Under the pieces are notes generated by a model. The model had not been told where the DNA came from. It saw nothing but the letters and a program-made list of their open reading frames with translations, and searched no databases. From Volutella citrinella (taxonomy: Eukaryota > Ascomycota > Sordariomycetes > Hypocreales > Nectriaceae): 64,000 bases of DNA. Below are positions 1 to 12,929 of the stretch, one piece after another. The stretch lies in the NCBI GenBank assembly GCA_034401135.1, contig JAWZSP010000006.1:4340001-4404000 (forward strand). Reading direction: 5' to 3'. Made by a program: the position numbers and the translations under genes. How positions within the stretch are numbered: the first letter of the stretch is position 1; every line of letters begins with the position of its first letter.

Positions 1-674
1 CCTCAGGGCTGCTATCCTATTAAAGCTGATCAATCCCGAATGACCCCCGGCTCGGCAGTTTTATTGTCAATAGGTTGCTAGCGACAATAGTCTCTCCATT
101 CTTTCCACGTGCCTAAATTGCCACGTCAACTAGGCAATACGCAATAATGATAGATTATATCGTACCCAAGTTGACCATCACTTTTTGTCCCCAGGCTTGT
201 TGCCTTGGCACTCTTTCTTATTAGATTCCGTCCTGAGTAGACACCCGAATGGCGTCCATGGATCCTGTTCAGTGGTTTGGTTGAGCCATCTCTGCAAGCC
301 GGAGCCCTGGCTATTGGTTCTTGAGGCGCTCGGTTCAAGGGCCTTGAACCGATCCATGGCTGCAGGGAGGAATCGATCTATCCATGATACCATTAGTACT
401 ATCCTGAGAGCAAATTTGTACAAAGAAAAATACCTGGAGTTTTTGGGTTTGTAATTAGATGAGAAGTCGGTTTCTGTCTCTGCACCGGGAATCAGAATGA
501 TAGAGCTTGTTGGTTCAGGAAGAATCACTTGCAAAGGAAGAGGAGCCCTCATATATACATCTTCCACAGATGGGAAGTTGTTTTAGCCGCTTGATCGTGC
601 CCCTCCGCGGGTATCCAAGAGTTTCCATTATGGCTGATATTCCTTCGTTCGCCTCATGCCAGGCTCTGCCTGTC

Positions 675-1362
675 TGCATGGGACCTGTGTGAAAATCGGG
701 GACAACGTATCGGCAGCATGAGCTATATTGTGTAGCATATTTGACATGGTGAAATTAGCAGGCTATTCGCCACAAGCTGTCGTGTCCCTCGCTCAGCACT
801 TTGCCAACGACGCCATCATTCTGCAAGGGACTTGTGTTTGGGATAGCATGTCCTGGGCATCTGATCACGCTAGATGCACATACCAAACAACAAGGGATCT
901 GTATCTTTGGCCCCACATATCAACCATGTGCACGGGTGCCTACCCTCCTGCGCCGAAACGACACTAACAGATGCAGTTCACCGTGAAATAGCCGCCCTTG
1001 CAACGGCCTCATGCAAGGAATCTGTGTATTGAACACCGAAAGACGACCTTCTACGAACAGCGATTGGTAGCAACATGAGAGGCGGAAATTGTGCCCATCG
1101 ACCCCATGCACGCCTTTGGGTATTGGCCAATAGGGAGACAGATATTCACACCGCATTGAGGACCCTGAGCATTCGCGCCCCCAAGATGCATGGGACTTGT
1201 GTGTTCCCCAATCACAGTACGCCTTTACCCTTTGCTGACACGATGACCGCACCCTCGGGCGCTGAGTCGTATGGCGAGCCAATGCGTACCCAGCGTGGGC
1301 GCCACCCACCATTGTCAACCGAGGCCGGATGACGTGGCGGGGCTTATGCATGGGACTTGCGT
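675..1362 (+). repeat. Dispersed 16-bp motif, five to six copies
   Basis: A motif close to TGCATGGGACTTGTGT recurs on the plus strand at 675-690, 822-837, 1012-1027, 1187-1202 and 1347-1362. A weaker copy lies at 889-904. The main copies differ from the consensus at one to four positions and are spaced 147-190 bp apart. The sequence between them is not obviously repeated, so this is not a simple tandem repeat. The array ends about 220 bp upstream of the Clr5-domain gene. It could be a regulatory array or the worn remains of a longer repeat. No convincing gene is seen in 1-1583. Confidence 0.55.
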
Positions 1363-1583
1363 TGACAATTTGTATTTTCGCCGCACCGGGCTGTAGCCTA
1401 ACGTCCCTGGTTGTGATACACACCTGTTTCGTGGCCCGGGTAGAATTTTTCCAACATAAATCCGCCATCTCCGCATGTCCTAGCAGCCCTTCCACATCCC
1501 CTCAGTGAACTCAATATTCAACTCTATCCAAATACTGGCGATACCTTTTATCTACTCAATTCTTCATTGTGTCACTGCTCGCA

Positions 1584-3264
1584 ATGGCGCCCACCCTACC
1601 TCGCGGCTCCACGTCTCTATTTGCAGATGTGTCTCACTATGTTCTCGATGGGCAAAAGTGGGACTCTCACAAGGACGAAATCGAGAAGTTGTACGCAGAG
1701 AAGCCATTGAAAGATGTCATGGAACACATGATGACCGTGCATGGCTTCAAAGCAACGCAAGTTTGCTCAATCCTACGCTTTATACGATATAATGCTGATG
1801 TGTCTACAGCAAGAAGCAGTGGAAGACTAAACTCAACAGTTGGGGCTTCAAAAAACGAATCTCTGGCACCGAATATGAGGCGATTCTCACCAAGAAGAGG
1901 AAGCGCGAACAGGATCGTCCTGGAGTAGCTACGGATTTCTATATCCGAGGCGAAAAGGTGCCCGCGACCAAGATTGCGCGTTACGAATACGAAGCAAAAC
2001 GAAAAGGGAACGCTGGTAGTGCAAATAAGGTCTATGATGGCGGTGAGCTATGATGTTGAATTACCTTTTGTCATGTGGAGAGAGATCTCATGTAATGGCA
2101 GACACACCTCCCGAGCTGACATATTGGACCCCTCCTGATACGTCGAGTGCCACTTCACCTCCTTTGATAAGGCTTCAGGGAGATCGTTTTTCTCAAGAGT
2201 CAGCATGCAAGTCTTCAAAGAGCTCAATGGGCTTACAAGACCAGCAAGAATATGACAGGTCACCAGCACCTAGTCATTGCAGCGAGATCGTCACTGTTCA
2301 GTCTCCTTCTCTTCGGGTATGCGAATGGTGGCCGATGTTTGAGAGATTCTCCCGTAACCGAGGTCGCGCTTTTGCTAGAGACACCTCTGAAGATCCGAGA
2401 ATAAGTTTTGTCAAGGCTACGATGATCGAAGTCGACAAATATGAAGTCGAGTGCATATATCGGGAAATCATCGATCGATCAGCAGGCCAGTACAACTGCC
2501 ACGGCTGCATACTCAGGTACGCCCTTGAGGATGTTACCCGGCATCATTTGGAACAATCCACCTTTCACTATGCGCACTTGATGCTGAGTGCCTTCACCCG
2601 GAGCCTGTCTGAGTTCACAGATATTGAAGACTTTCAGTTTGCCCAGCTGATATGGCACATGGCATGTGTGTTTTACTCCTGGGCAAGATACGACGAAGCA
2701 GAAGCCTTTTACCACTTCGTCATCAAGTTGTCACACACCGAGTGTGATGATAAAATGATATGCAGCAAAGCCAGAGTTCAACTCGCCGCGCTGTACGTTT
2801 TCAAGGGAAAGCTTGATGACGCTGAGAATCAATTGTCGGCCGTATTTGGACCATTGTTCCATAGGCTTGCAGTTGTCAAGGAAATGCATTTGTGTCGAAG
2901 CCACCGGATGAGCAACACCAGAGTTGCCATTGACGGCAAGAGGCTTCTTCAAACTAAAGAATCGCTCGGTGAGCCGTTGTGGAAGTTTGCAGAAAATGAG
3001 GACGATTTTTTTAATATCAGCGACAGAGTGGTCAGACTTTCAGCTGGTACATTGTGCTCACAAGACGAGATTATACCTGGCGATGTTGACCTTGATGAAT
3101 GTCTCGACTATTCAAGCATGTTCTTCAGTACCGTGATGCTAACGAATGCAGAGTGTAATCTGATAGAGGGCGCTGGTGGGGTCGTTCGTGAGCTTCATCG
3201 ACAAAAAGGGCAACAGGTTGTTCTAAAGCCTATCAACAAGAGACTAATTTGGCCAAGTATATAG
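1584..3264 (+). CDS. Clr5-domain protein
   Basis: Model: exons 1584-1760, 1814-2042 and 2102-3264, giving 522 aa. The N-terminus (about residues 17-75) matches the fungal Clr5 domain: a W..H..EI..LY start, then K.VMEHM...HGFKAT, and after intron 1 the KQWKTKL..WGFKK end. Intron 1 (53 nt) must use an AAG acceptor to keep the Clr5 frame; the nearer CAG would bring an early stop. Intron 2 (59 nt) starts GTGAGC and ends GGCAG. The remaining 380 residues are helical and TPR-like in character (around AQLIWHMACVFYSWARYDEAEAFY) but match no family I recognise. Clr5 proteins are generally thought to be DNA-binding or chromatin-associated, and that role is inferred here. The start was chosen as the ATG just before the domain; an in-frame ATG exists at 1569. 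Confidence 0.8.
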
Positions 3265-4797
3265 GTAGAAAGAAAGCCAGAAACCTAGGAGACCCAAATG
3301 AGATGTTTTTGCTTTTCTCTAAAAGACGCCGCTTCTACCCAGTGGGCGACACAGCGTTGATCTCTCCTTTAGTAACAATAGTCTGCACTTTATATACTTA
3401 CTTAATAAAAAGATAATATAGTAAGAGATAAGAAATATCTATGCAAGATAGATAGTTTGGAAGCCAATGCATTACGCAGGCTCATATATAGCAAACACCA
3501 CAGTACCCCGCATCTCGATCACAGCAATAGTTCGGTACATTTATATATTAATATTCTTTAGTTTCAGCCTTCATGATACCTCCGTGCCACTTCTGGCGTT
3601 TTTCGTATCAACGCGCAGGGCGAAGTCGGTTCGGAAGCTATTTATGGGACTCATTCGGAACCAATCAGTAGGCTCCTCCTCGACCATCAAGTGATCTTGA
3701 GTCACGACCCGTACCCAGGTTGTAGCTATGACGATGAGGAAACAACCACCGTGGTCGTATGGGCCATATGACGCCCGCCTGACTATGAATTTTTCGTGCC
3801 ATCTGCCGAGCCCCCCTCATCTGATTGCTGATCAAGTCCAAATCGTTGACGTCAAGGCGACCCATCCGACCCATATCGCGGTGTGCAAAAACACGAGGCC
3901 GAGGAACTCCATCTGCCATCTGCCATCCCAACTCCACCAGACGAACCAAAAACACCGCAATCGCAAAACTGGGCCGTCGAAGAAAATCCTGCACGACGTC
4001 AAGATCTATGGGGTTTTCTCGGATCTTCCAGCCGGAGTTGGCCCAACTTGGCCCACTATGGAGACAGTGCTGGCCCAGCGACCCAGTCAGCGACCCAGCC
4101 CAACATATACCAGCGATCGATACGCAGGAAGCCGACTTTGGCGGGTTGACCCCCGTTTTTATGGACCCTCTACTCTGTAGGCAATGACAAACGGTTGTTC
4201 GGTGCTTTGACGAAATAACATCGTGATGCTTACCCTAAGCGACCGTCCACTGGGGGAATGATCATGGAGCGCATCCACCTCGGCAATTAAGCTACGCTTT
4301 GCGATTACCTGAGGACTGAGGTGATTTCGACGTCAAGATCGAGGGCGATTGCTCTTGGAAAGCTAGAAAGCAGCCTCCACGACCGTACATATCATGGGTA
4401 GCGAAAACTATCTAGCAGATGGAGTTCCTATTTATCGCTAGACCACTAGATGAAGTCCACCCACAACCAGGGTGTCGGTGGGGAGGGCCTTGGCATGGCA
4501 CCATAATTCACTGAGATGAATGCCTAAGAGCTTGGCAAGCAGCTTTCAAAATCGCCGATTCCTACCGCTCTACTACCTTCCGTCTCCGAGATCTTGATAC
4601 CAGACATTCAACCTTGGTGGACCTAATAACGGGTGTTTGATTTTAGGTGTGCGTTGAGGTGGATCAACTAAATGTCATCGGCCGTAGGTATCAAGGTACA
4701 AAGCAAGAGAGGAGATATATCTATTGGCTCTGAATACACTTTTCTTTAGAAAAGGGGGCCCATAATGGGCAGGGCCTTTCCTTGGCTCTGGCAAGCC
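3265..4797. other. Intergenic, no gene recognised
   Basis: This 1.5 kb separates the Clr5 gene from the convergent MFS gene. It has an AT-rich patch around 3380-3450. Open frames on both strands at 3665-4187 are proline- and basic-rich and look like chance. No RNA gene is visible. Confidence 0.6.
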
Positions 4798-6678
4798 CTA
4801 GGCTGCCAGCGTCTCTGTTTGTTTCCCCTTGACACTAATCCATTCCAGACCCAGACAACCAAGTATCATAGCAGCACTGAGACCTGTACACATCTGAAAT
4901 GTCCTGACTAGTGCTTCGTTATAGGCCGACACAATACCAGGGATCATATCGGAAGCAACGACCTTGCGGAATCCAGTGGCACCGGCAGCCACCACGATCT
5001 CGGGGTCCAGTCCCGGTACTTTGGCTGCAAGGTCTTCCACGAGCTTATTGGAGAAGAGATTCTCGCCTACAGCTATAAAGACTGCACCCCCCAAGTTGAG
5101 CAGGAATGTGATAAGAGATGCTCCAATAGGTATGTCCTGAATCGACAACACCGTCTGAATCACCAGCAGAGCCTGCTGCAGAGAACAGCCTACTCCCGCA
5201 CCAATAATGGCCTGATAGCCTATCCATTCTGAGCTGGGCGACTCTGGAGTCCACGTCGTGATGAGCCCAGCGCCTATGGACGTGAGGATCGCCCCCGCGA
5301 TCATGAAGGGGGCCGAGTAGCCGATAACCGTGACCAGGAATCCCGTGATGAGAGAAAATGTCATGGATCCAAGAAGCATGGGCAAATTTCGGATCCCTGA
5401 ATCGACAGCAGACGTGCCCTTGACGGCTTGGAACCAGAAGGGGATGAAATAGATCAGAGGAAAGAATGCGGCTCCGACACAGAGGGCGAACAAGCACGAT
5501 GACCAGACAGTTCGGCTGATCCTGAAAAGACGTGGTGGTACTGTCGCCAGATCGCCCATCCAGATTTGAGTGGCGATAAAGACGCCAAGTAATACGCCGA
5601 ACATGACCAGCAGTACGATGATGCGAGCGTCATTCCAAGGGTATGTCTTGCCGGCCCACTGCAGCGCGAGAAGCAAGCAGATGACCATGGGCATGAAGAA
5701 CAGCGTCCCGAGAGGATCAAAGTACCAGAATTTCTCGCGCCACCCGCCGAGGCTGGCAAGAGTCTTGGTGCGCGGTGTATCGTGAAAGAAAAACACAATC
5801 GCAAAGACTGTGACGGCTCCAATCGGGAGATTGATGTAAAAGCACCAGCGCCAGGTCACCTTGTCGGTGAAGAGGCCGCCAAGCAGCGGTCCCGCCACGG
5901 ACGAGATTCCAAACATCGAGCCGGCTATGCCTGTGTATATCGGTCTCGTTCGTAGGGGTGTTGAGTGCGACATGATGATGAGGCTGCCGGAGAAGATACC
6001 AGCGGACCCCATACCGGCAACGGCCCGGCCGAGAATCAGGGCGATCGAGTTTGGGGCCACGCCGCAGATCAGACTGCCGACTTCGAAGAGGAAGATGGCG
6101 AAGAGGTAGACCAGCTTGATGGAGAAGATTCCGTACATCTTCCCGAAGAGAAGCTGCAGGGAGGCCGTGGTTAAGAAATATGCTACGGGGTATTAGCTTC
6201 TCACGCAGAGGGGAGAATTAACCAGGTACTTGCCGCTTCCGTACCATCCTATGTCTCCAAGGCTAGAAAAGTCATCCGTGATCTTGGGGATTGCAGTGGC
6301 AATGATGGCGTTATCCTGGAGCAGCGGCTTTTAGTATTCAACGTGCCAAAACCCACACCCCATCATCGTCATCATGTTTCTTACCAGTCCCATGATAAAA
6401 ATACTCAGGCACAGGCCGACAATGATGAGAAAGAAGCGTATCCCAGTAGGATATTCGACTGTGTCTTCTGCTGCTTGACAAGACTCGGCCGCGTCTGTTG
6501 AAGTGCTGCTATTGCCATTATTTCCAGGCGTTTTTTCTCGTTTTTGCTGTCCAGGCCCAGGGCCGTCACTCCAGGACCCTTGGACTGTCTGACTGTCACT
6601 TGGGTCGTCCTGCATCTGTATCGCAGCAGCGTCGCCGGTGGCCTCGGTCAGGGGTTCACCTGCTTTTCCAGCCCACAT
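4798..6678 (-). CDS. MFS efflux transporter (DHA2-like, 14 TM type)
   Basis: Model on the minus strand: exons 6678-6385, 6315-6234 and 6182-4798, giving 586 aa. The protein has a hydrophilic N-terminal tail of about 75 residues, then the typical drug:H+ antiporter start ([38 protein letters not shown]). Family motifs include [15 protein letters not shown] and the motif-C region [10 protein letters not shown]. It should export small molecules across the plasma membrane; the substrate is unknown. Intron 1 (69 nt) is GT-AG. Intron 2 (51 nt) must start with GC (G|GCAAGT) to restore the conserved GSAYF reading. The start at 6678 (AAGATGTGG) follows a pyrimidine-rich leader; an in-frame non-ATG extension runs to 6789. 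It is divergent from a Zn2Cys6 regulator 685 bp away, a common regulator/pump arrangement. Confidence 0.9.
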
Positions 6679-7363
6679 CTTGGATTCAAGAAAAGCTTCA
6701 CAGAAGGTGAAAAGAGGAAAGAAACAAACGAGATCTGATGTCAAGTCTGCTCGGCGAGAGGTGATGCTGGAAAAGATCCGGTTATTCAACCTGGCGCTTT
6801 TTCTATGCCAAGTGGATTCTAAACCCGCTCGGTGATTGGAAAATGGATCACAATAGCTCGCGTCGCGACAATCAACCCGAAGCGTGAGTTAAGATCCTCA
6901 TCTTAGAAGTCCGAGCCGTGCTGGCCCTGCTCCGTAACCCCGAGAAATTCGGAGCCAGGGGGGAAGATGAGATGTCGCATCGTGTTTATTTTGTCCAATC
7001 AGAGTAAGTCTGTCACTATTCGCTCAAGATTTGCTTTCAAGCGCTGGTTGACACGTGAAGCATGGCACTTCAAAGAAATCCACTGACAACATAAGGTACT
7101 CATGCCAGCCGGGAGCTTCCACCGTGTCACCAGTGGATTGGAACAAGGGTGAACTCCGATGTCCGATGTCCGAGGTCCGTGATCCCACTGTCCCCACTCC
7201 GAGGAATAGTTCGAGGTGATTGGTTAGACTGCCACAACTCCGAGACTGCTTGCTTCCTCCGGCTGAATCGGGGTCAGCCAAGCCAGCATTCTTCTTCCCC
7301 CCGATGCCAGTGCCCCCCCTTTCCTTAAGCCCGTCTTTCAGATCAAGCAATTCTGCACCCACA
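6679..7363. promoter_or_regulatory. Bidirectional promoter of MFS pump and Zn2Cys6 regulator
   Basis: This 685-bp intergenic region must drive both divergent genes. It holds a tight direct repeat at 7155-7179: TCCGATG twice, then TCCGAGG, then TCCG. That places four CGG/CCG half-sites at exact 7-bp steps. Zn2Cys6 proteins bind CGG triplets, so this is a candidate operator for the adjacent regulator. CCAAT boxes occur near 6994-7000. Binding is inferred, not shown. Confidence 0.5.
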
Positions 7364-9679
7364 ATGGAATCCACGGCTCCTCAGGGCCGAAACCGGAAGC
7401 GAAAGGCCCTCGCATGCGAGCCCTGCCGGCACCGCAAAGTCCGTTGCGACCGAACCCACCCCTGCAGCAACTGCCGTCGTTCCAAGAACGATGAGGTCTG
7501 CCGATATGTGACGGGGCAGCCAATCGACCCAGAGACAAACACAGGGCAGCCCGTGACCGTCACAGAAACGGGAAACAGCATTGATGCATCTGACGCAACC
7601 GCCTCGACACCGGGCGTGTGGCAGTCTTCCGAGTTTGGAAGCATCTTTGTCTTGAACAGCTTGCCCACGCCGGGCCGGAGCGCTGGGGATGTCGTGCAAA
7701 GTGACGAGTCGAGAACTGAGGAAGCAACTCAGGAGGCGCACCTTAAGACTCGGCCATCCACCCCAGGCCATAGCTCTTGGATCTTGTCATTAAACAAGTC
7801 GGCGGTTCCAATTCGGGGCATCGTGTCCAAGAATAGGTACATTGGGCAAAGTCACTGGATGAACGCTTCAGCCCTGGTACGTCCTAGAACTAGACAATTA
7901 GTCGTAACTGACCGAACACCTGACTACAGCCTGACCAGGTCCCATTCTCGGTGCATTTCCTTGATGCCGAATTTCGAAACCGCTCAACCTGCTGGGACAT
8001 TATCCAAGAATGCAAAACACTCGCAAGGATCATCAAGGCACAGCGAATGCCAAATAGCACGGTCCTACATGGCGAGCCTACTTCGAGTTTACCAGCCAAA
8101 CACCTGGCCGACCAGCTCGTAGCTGCGTACTTGCGAACATTCGAGGCCATCTATCGCATCCTCCATGTCCCATCCTTCAAGAAACGTTACGAGAGGGTCT
8201 GGCTCGACGGCCCCAACGCAGCAGGTCCTGCATATCTAACACAACTAGGGCTGTGCATGGCCATAGGCGCCTGCTTCCACGATGATTCGTTCTCTCTCCG
8301 CGCCCAGTGCACCCAGTGGATCTACAACGCGCTCGCCTGGCTCACTCCCGCCGCCGAGAAATCCAACATGACCTTGTTCGGCCTGCAGATGATGTGCCTG
8401 CTGCACCTGGCGCGCCTGGCAACGGGACTATGTGAGGAGGTGGTGTGGATATCTACAGGCTCGCTGTTACACACGGCAGTATGCATGGGTCTCCACGTTG
8501 ATCCGACGAGGCTACCAAAGATGTCTACCCTCGAGAAGGAAATGAGACGTCGGCTCTGGACGACGATTCTTGAACTCGTGCTTCAGTCGAGCCTTGAGGC
8601 AGGGGCTCCGCCGATGATTGCTCTTGACGAGTTTAGCTGCAGACTCCCGTCCAACTACAACGACGACCAGCTCGAAGATGCCGAGCATACATCTCCGCTT
8701 CCGGTGGATGTGTCCACCGATGCATCTCTGCAGATGGCTCTTGGTCAATCATTTAACTTACGGCTCAAAATCGCCCGAGTTGCCAACGGCATTGGCGACA
8801 ATCTCGACCACAAGGATACCTCCCGGCTCAGTTCGGATCTCGCAGCAGCGCACCTTGAGCTGCAGACTTGCTTGAGCCGGGCCGACGGGGCGTCTCTGTT
8901 CCAGAAACGCTTCTGCGAAATGGTGCTTCTGCGATATTTCCTGGTCCTCCATCTCCCATTCGCCTCTCTCGACGTATCGCACCCTCCTTGCTCTCTGTCC
9001 CGCAGAATATGCATTGATACCGCCCTGCAAGTATCGTATTTTGCGCTGAACCATTCGTCTCCGGCTGTCCAGGAGTCTCCCTTGTCATCCCTATTTACAA
9101 CCGCCAAGGTACCGGGTCAATGCCACGACTACGTCCGCCTCCTTCTTTGCGGCTCAGGGCCTGTCCACTCGATGCACGTGCAATGCCTCATGATCACTGC
9201 TTCAGCCTTGTCGGAAAAGACACCCAACCCATCGGCTCCCGCCGGAACGGGCGGCATCGCCCGGGACCTCGAGCTGCAGATGCTGCTCCGTTATGGCGTC
9301 GAGTGGACAGAGCGGCGCATTTACGCAGGCCAGACGAACGTCAAGGACCATCTTTTCGCAGTCATAATGTTGGCGCACACTGAGGCACCTGCGTCGGCTG
9401 TGGCTCGGGATGTGTTTATGCAGGAACGGAGCGTCTCTGCGCTGAGGTCTTGTGAGAGAATACTAAGGGAGCTGGCCGGCCCGGACATGTCGGCTTCGGG
9501 TGTCGAGACTGAGGCGGAACATGGAGGATTTGGTGGGGTTGATGGGTTTTTGATGAACGAGTTGTCGGATATTCATTGGGATATATCAGTAAGCCTTAGG
9601 TGCTTGAGATCTCTTGTGACGTGTAATGAACTGACACTCGAGCTCACAGATGGACAGTTGGCTAGTGAATCTACCCTGA
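7364..9679 (+). CDS. Zn2Cys6 transcription factor with fungal-specific regulatory domain
   Basis: Model: exons 7364-7876, 7930-9588 and 9650-9679, giving 733 aa. The zinc cluster is at residues 18-46 (C-x2-C-x6-C-x5-C-x2-C-x8-C) after a basic RNRKRK stretch. The central part around residues 210-480 looks like the Fungal_trans fold (LVAAYLRTFEAIYRILHVPSF; QMMCLLHLARLATGL; GLHVDPTR; EMRRRLWTTILEL). Intron 1 is 53 nt. The last intron (61 nt, GTAAGC ... CTGAC ... CACAG) gives a short tail ending DSWLVNLP; without it the frame stays open to 9729. It is divergent from the MFS transporter and probably controls it. Upstream in-frame codons run back to 7220, but the ATG at 7364 directly precedes the DNA-binding domain. 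Confidence 0.9.
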
Positions 9680-10553
9680 ACAGCCTCCAAGGCGATAGTA
9701 CCGTACCCATCGCACACCTTCCCTTGTAATCACACTTTCTTGGCATGCAGGTGTTAAGAAAGTAGAGTTATCTACACCTTAATCCTTAACAATCGCACAC
9801 CAAACGTCCCAACCTGCGCATGGCTCAAACGCCGTCCTCACCACTTAATGCCACCATCACCACTGCCGCAGCTGTCAGATCTAATAATAATAATATATTA
9901 TTTAAGTACTTACCCTGCTTCTTATAAAAGTTATATATTATTATATATACTAGTTATTTATATAATATACTCTTAATAACAATAATCTTTGCTGTCTGAG
10001 TGGGTGCTCATGGTGTCGAATGGACGAGACGAAGCGCGTGAAGAGGAACGGTGTCGTCAAAAGACGAGATTGAGCGAGTCAGGAGGATTTGGAATCTGGA
10101 GGAATTGGAGAAGATCCTGCCAGAGAGGCTGAGAGTGCGATTGTCAGAAGGGAAATGAGGCTGTGATGCCTCAAACTTCCATCATGAAACCCAGATCCTT
10201 TGAGCGGGCTCGCAGATGTCCTATTTATCCTCGAAGCGGTCGTCAATTCGCAGGAGATGTTGTGACGATGCCTCCAGTCGCCACCACCAGGCCGTCGGGA
10301 TTCGGGAACGCCATCCACGTCCCGCAAACCTAACCCCGTGGGGACCGCAATCCGAAATGTACATAGTAGTGCTATCCCGGCAGCTTCTCCGCATTGCCAC
10401 TAGTTCCATCAGATGCGTACATATGCCCCGCCCTCCGGCCCAGTTCCCGTCGGCATCTGCTCTCCTGCCCAGGCCCAAGCCCTCGGGAATTCCTTCGTCA
10501 ACACATCCACACGCAATTGTCACATCGCTGCGCAGCAAATCAGATCGTGCGCA
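9680..10553. other. Intergenic with an AT-rich island at 9888-9990
   Basis: Between two same-strand regulators. Bases 9888-9990 are almost pure A/T and contain only isolated CpA or TpG steps, as expected of RIP-worn sequence. The remainder has no credible gene. Confidence 0.55.
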
Positions 10554-12929
10554 ATGTCAGCCCTCACCCCAGAACCTGAAGCCCCGGGGGCCTCGCCGCG
10601 GTCGGTGAACGAGTCGGCCAACGGGGCTTCCGTCATGGGCCGCTCCCGGAAGCGTCGTCGCATCAACTTTGCCTGCAACTTCTGCCGTGCCCGCAAGACG
10701 CGGTGTGACGAGCAGAAGCCGTCGTGTCTGGCGTGCCAGATGGCCGGCGTGGAATGCGTGACAACAGACCGTCGCCGGCCCGGCGTCGAGGTCAACCGCC
10801 ATGAAGCCGGCCGAGATGCCCTGCCAAGGCCAAGGTCCCCTCGAGATGCATCCTCTGTGCACTCAGGGGACACCATTACACGCGCCACGACTACTAGGCA
10901 CTGGCGAGAGAGCTCTTCTGCCAAGACCACTTGGCCAGCAAGGGTGCCTGGGGCAAGGGACAACGGAGGGCTGCCCCTAGTCCCGAGTCTCGATCTGCAA
11001 GGGCCGGGAACCAGCCAGGACCATACCAAGTTCCAAGGCCGGTTACCCATCGTCGGCCAGAGCAGCGGCAACACAACACTACAGATCCTCTCCGATTGGC
11101 TGAACCTGGCCCTCTACCGTCTCGGCATCCGCCAGTTCAGGCTGTCGCCCTCCTCGGGACGCCCAGCAGTCGCGGGGTCAGAGGGCCTCCCCATCCCGGG
11201 GCATGCCCCCACGATCCCGAATGCAGACACGACCAAGTTGCTAGTCAAGCAGTACTTTGACGGCCCCAATGTCCTCTTTCCGCTATTGGATCGGCCTGCC
11301 TTTGAGCTGGATGTCCAGGCTGCCCAGCATCTCGGCCCCTCCGAGTTTGCCAAGCGATGGGGCACCGCGTCGCTGATGCACGTCTATCTCGTCCTGGTTC
11401 TGGGCCACTACTCTGGAGGCCGGTTTGAGTGTGACTTTGATCCAGTCGTGTACCTGGACTATTGTATGCTGTTGCTGGGGTTCCTCCTCAAGCAGAGCAA
11501 CATTGCCGTGCTGCAGGCCATGACGCTGCTGGCGATGGCGCTGAGGAGCCATGACAATATGACTGCTTCGTGGAATACAATCACACTCACCGTCTCCATG
11601 GCTGCCTGTATGGGGCTTCAGAGGCCACGGACTCGTAGGAGACGACATGGAAACACGGCCGAGTCCGGCACCGCGTCGCCGCAAGAAGGACCCCAGCACT
11701 TGTGGATGGTGATTTGCGCTTTTGAGAAGCTCCTTGCATTCGACCTCGGAAAGCCGTCTTCTACAAACTCGGAAGACGGCTTTGATTCATCAAAGACGGC
11801 GTCGTTTGACTCGGAGCCTCAAAATGGCCGAATTTTCAAGGTTGTGCAGAGTCTAGCAATGCTGTTGGGGGTGGTTGGCAAGAAATGCATCCAGGTGAGC
11901 AAGCGTGAAGAGGGAGAGCCCGAAGGCGAAGGCCTCAATGCGGCCATTTACGAAAAGGTCAAGACTACGGGAGAAGCAGTGCTCCAGATGATGAAGTGGG
12001 CGAGCACTGCACCAGACGAGCTAAGGTAGAGCCCCAGAGTCACAGGTTGCCTACATGTCGTACTTTGCTAACACTCCACCAGTCCAACATCGGATTTCGT
12101 ATACGACCGGACAATGCAGCCGTTCTCGTCTTTTATCGCATTACAGTACCACGTCGCGCTGATCATCCTGTCGCGCAACAGCTTGCTCATCAGCGAGCCA
12201 GACCTCGACATGGCCGTCGATACCATCTCCAAGGACCAGCCATGGGAGGCCGTCATCCGCAACGGCCAAGCCATAGCTGCGAATGCGGCTCGCAAGATCC
12301 TCAAGGTGGTTCTTGAGACTTGTGATGCCAGGAGCGGCACACTACTGCCCTGTCTGTCGGCCCCCCTGCACGGCATGATGACCCTGACAATCTACACGCT
12401 CAAGCACCCCGGGTCCAGACTAGCGAGCACCGACTTTCGGCTGCTTGAGACGGCGGCGGACACGGTTAGTGACATGTACAAGAAGCACCAGGCGGACATC
12501 ACTATCTCCCTGGCGCTGCACGACCTGGCCAACATCCTACAGGGCTCGCGAGAGGACCAGGCTCGTCAGACACGGCCAGCTTCAGGACGTGCAAGTGTCC
12601 AGCGTGCCAATCGAGACGACGACGCAGACAGCCAGAGCCCAGAAGAGCAGCCAAACCAGCGACAGTCACTGAACGAGGTGTCTGCAGAGCTCGATACATG
12701 GCCCTTCTCATCCAACGCAGGCCCGCTGTGGTCGGGGGTGAGCCAAGGCAACCCTGTCGCAGGCCAGGACTTTTCGGGGCACTTTGTCGACTGGTGGGAG
12801 GATGGCTGCTCGCCCAGCATCCCGGACGAGATTGGCTGGGACTGGTCCGACTTCTTGGCCATGATGGCAATGCCTCCTGCGCAGGTGGCGCTAGCTGAGA
12901 CGGGATCCGTGGATGCCGGAGAGCCATGA
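10554..12929 (+). CDS. Zn2Cys6 transcription factor
   Basis: Model: exons 10554-12025 and 12083-12929, giving 772 aa. The zinc cluster is at residues 41-68 (C-x2-C-x6-C-x6-C-x2-C-x6-C), just after GRSRKRRRINFA. The middle region has the Fungal_trans character (LLVKQYFDGPNVLFPLLDRPAF; QAMTLLAMALRSHDN; MGLQRPRTRRR). The 57-nt intron has a GTAGAG donor and a GCTAAC branch site 12 nt before its CAG acceptor, and rejoins S-PTSDFVYDRTMQPFSSFI in frame. The tail is acidic and Trp-rich (DWSDF), suggesting an activation domain. The start at 10554 gives a compact N-terminus; an in-frame ATG lies at 10413. It sits 285 bp upstream of an FAD monooxygenase on the same strand, a plausible target. Confidence 0.9.

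Noticed and set aside
178..567. 129-codon minus-strand open frame containing a TACTAAT-like sequence
   Set aside because: Removing the possible intron does not keep a convincing frame, and the sequence shows no recognisable protein features.
3665..4187. Three overlapping open frames of 88-150 codons
   Set aside because: Low-complexity composition, no signal peptide, domain or splice evidence.
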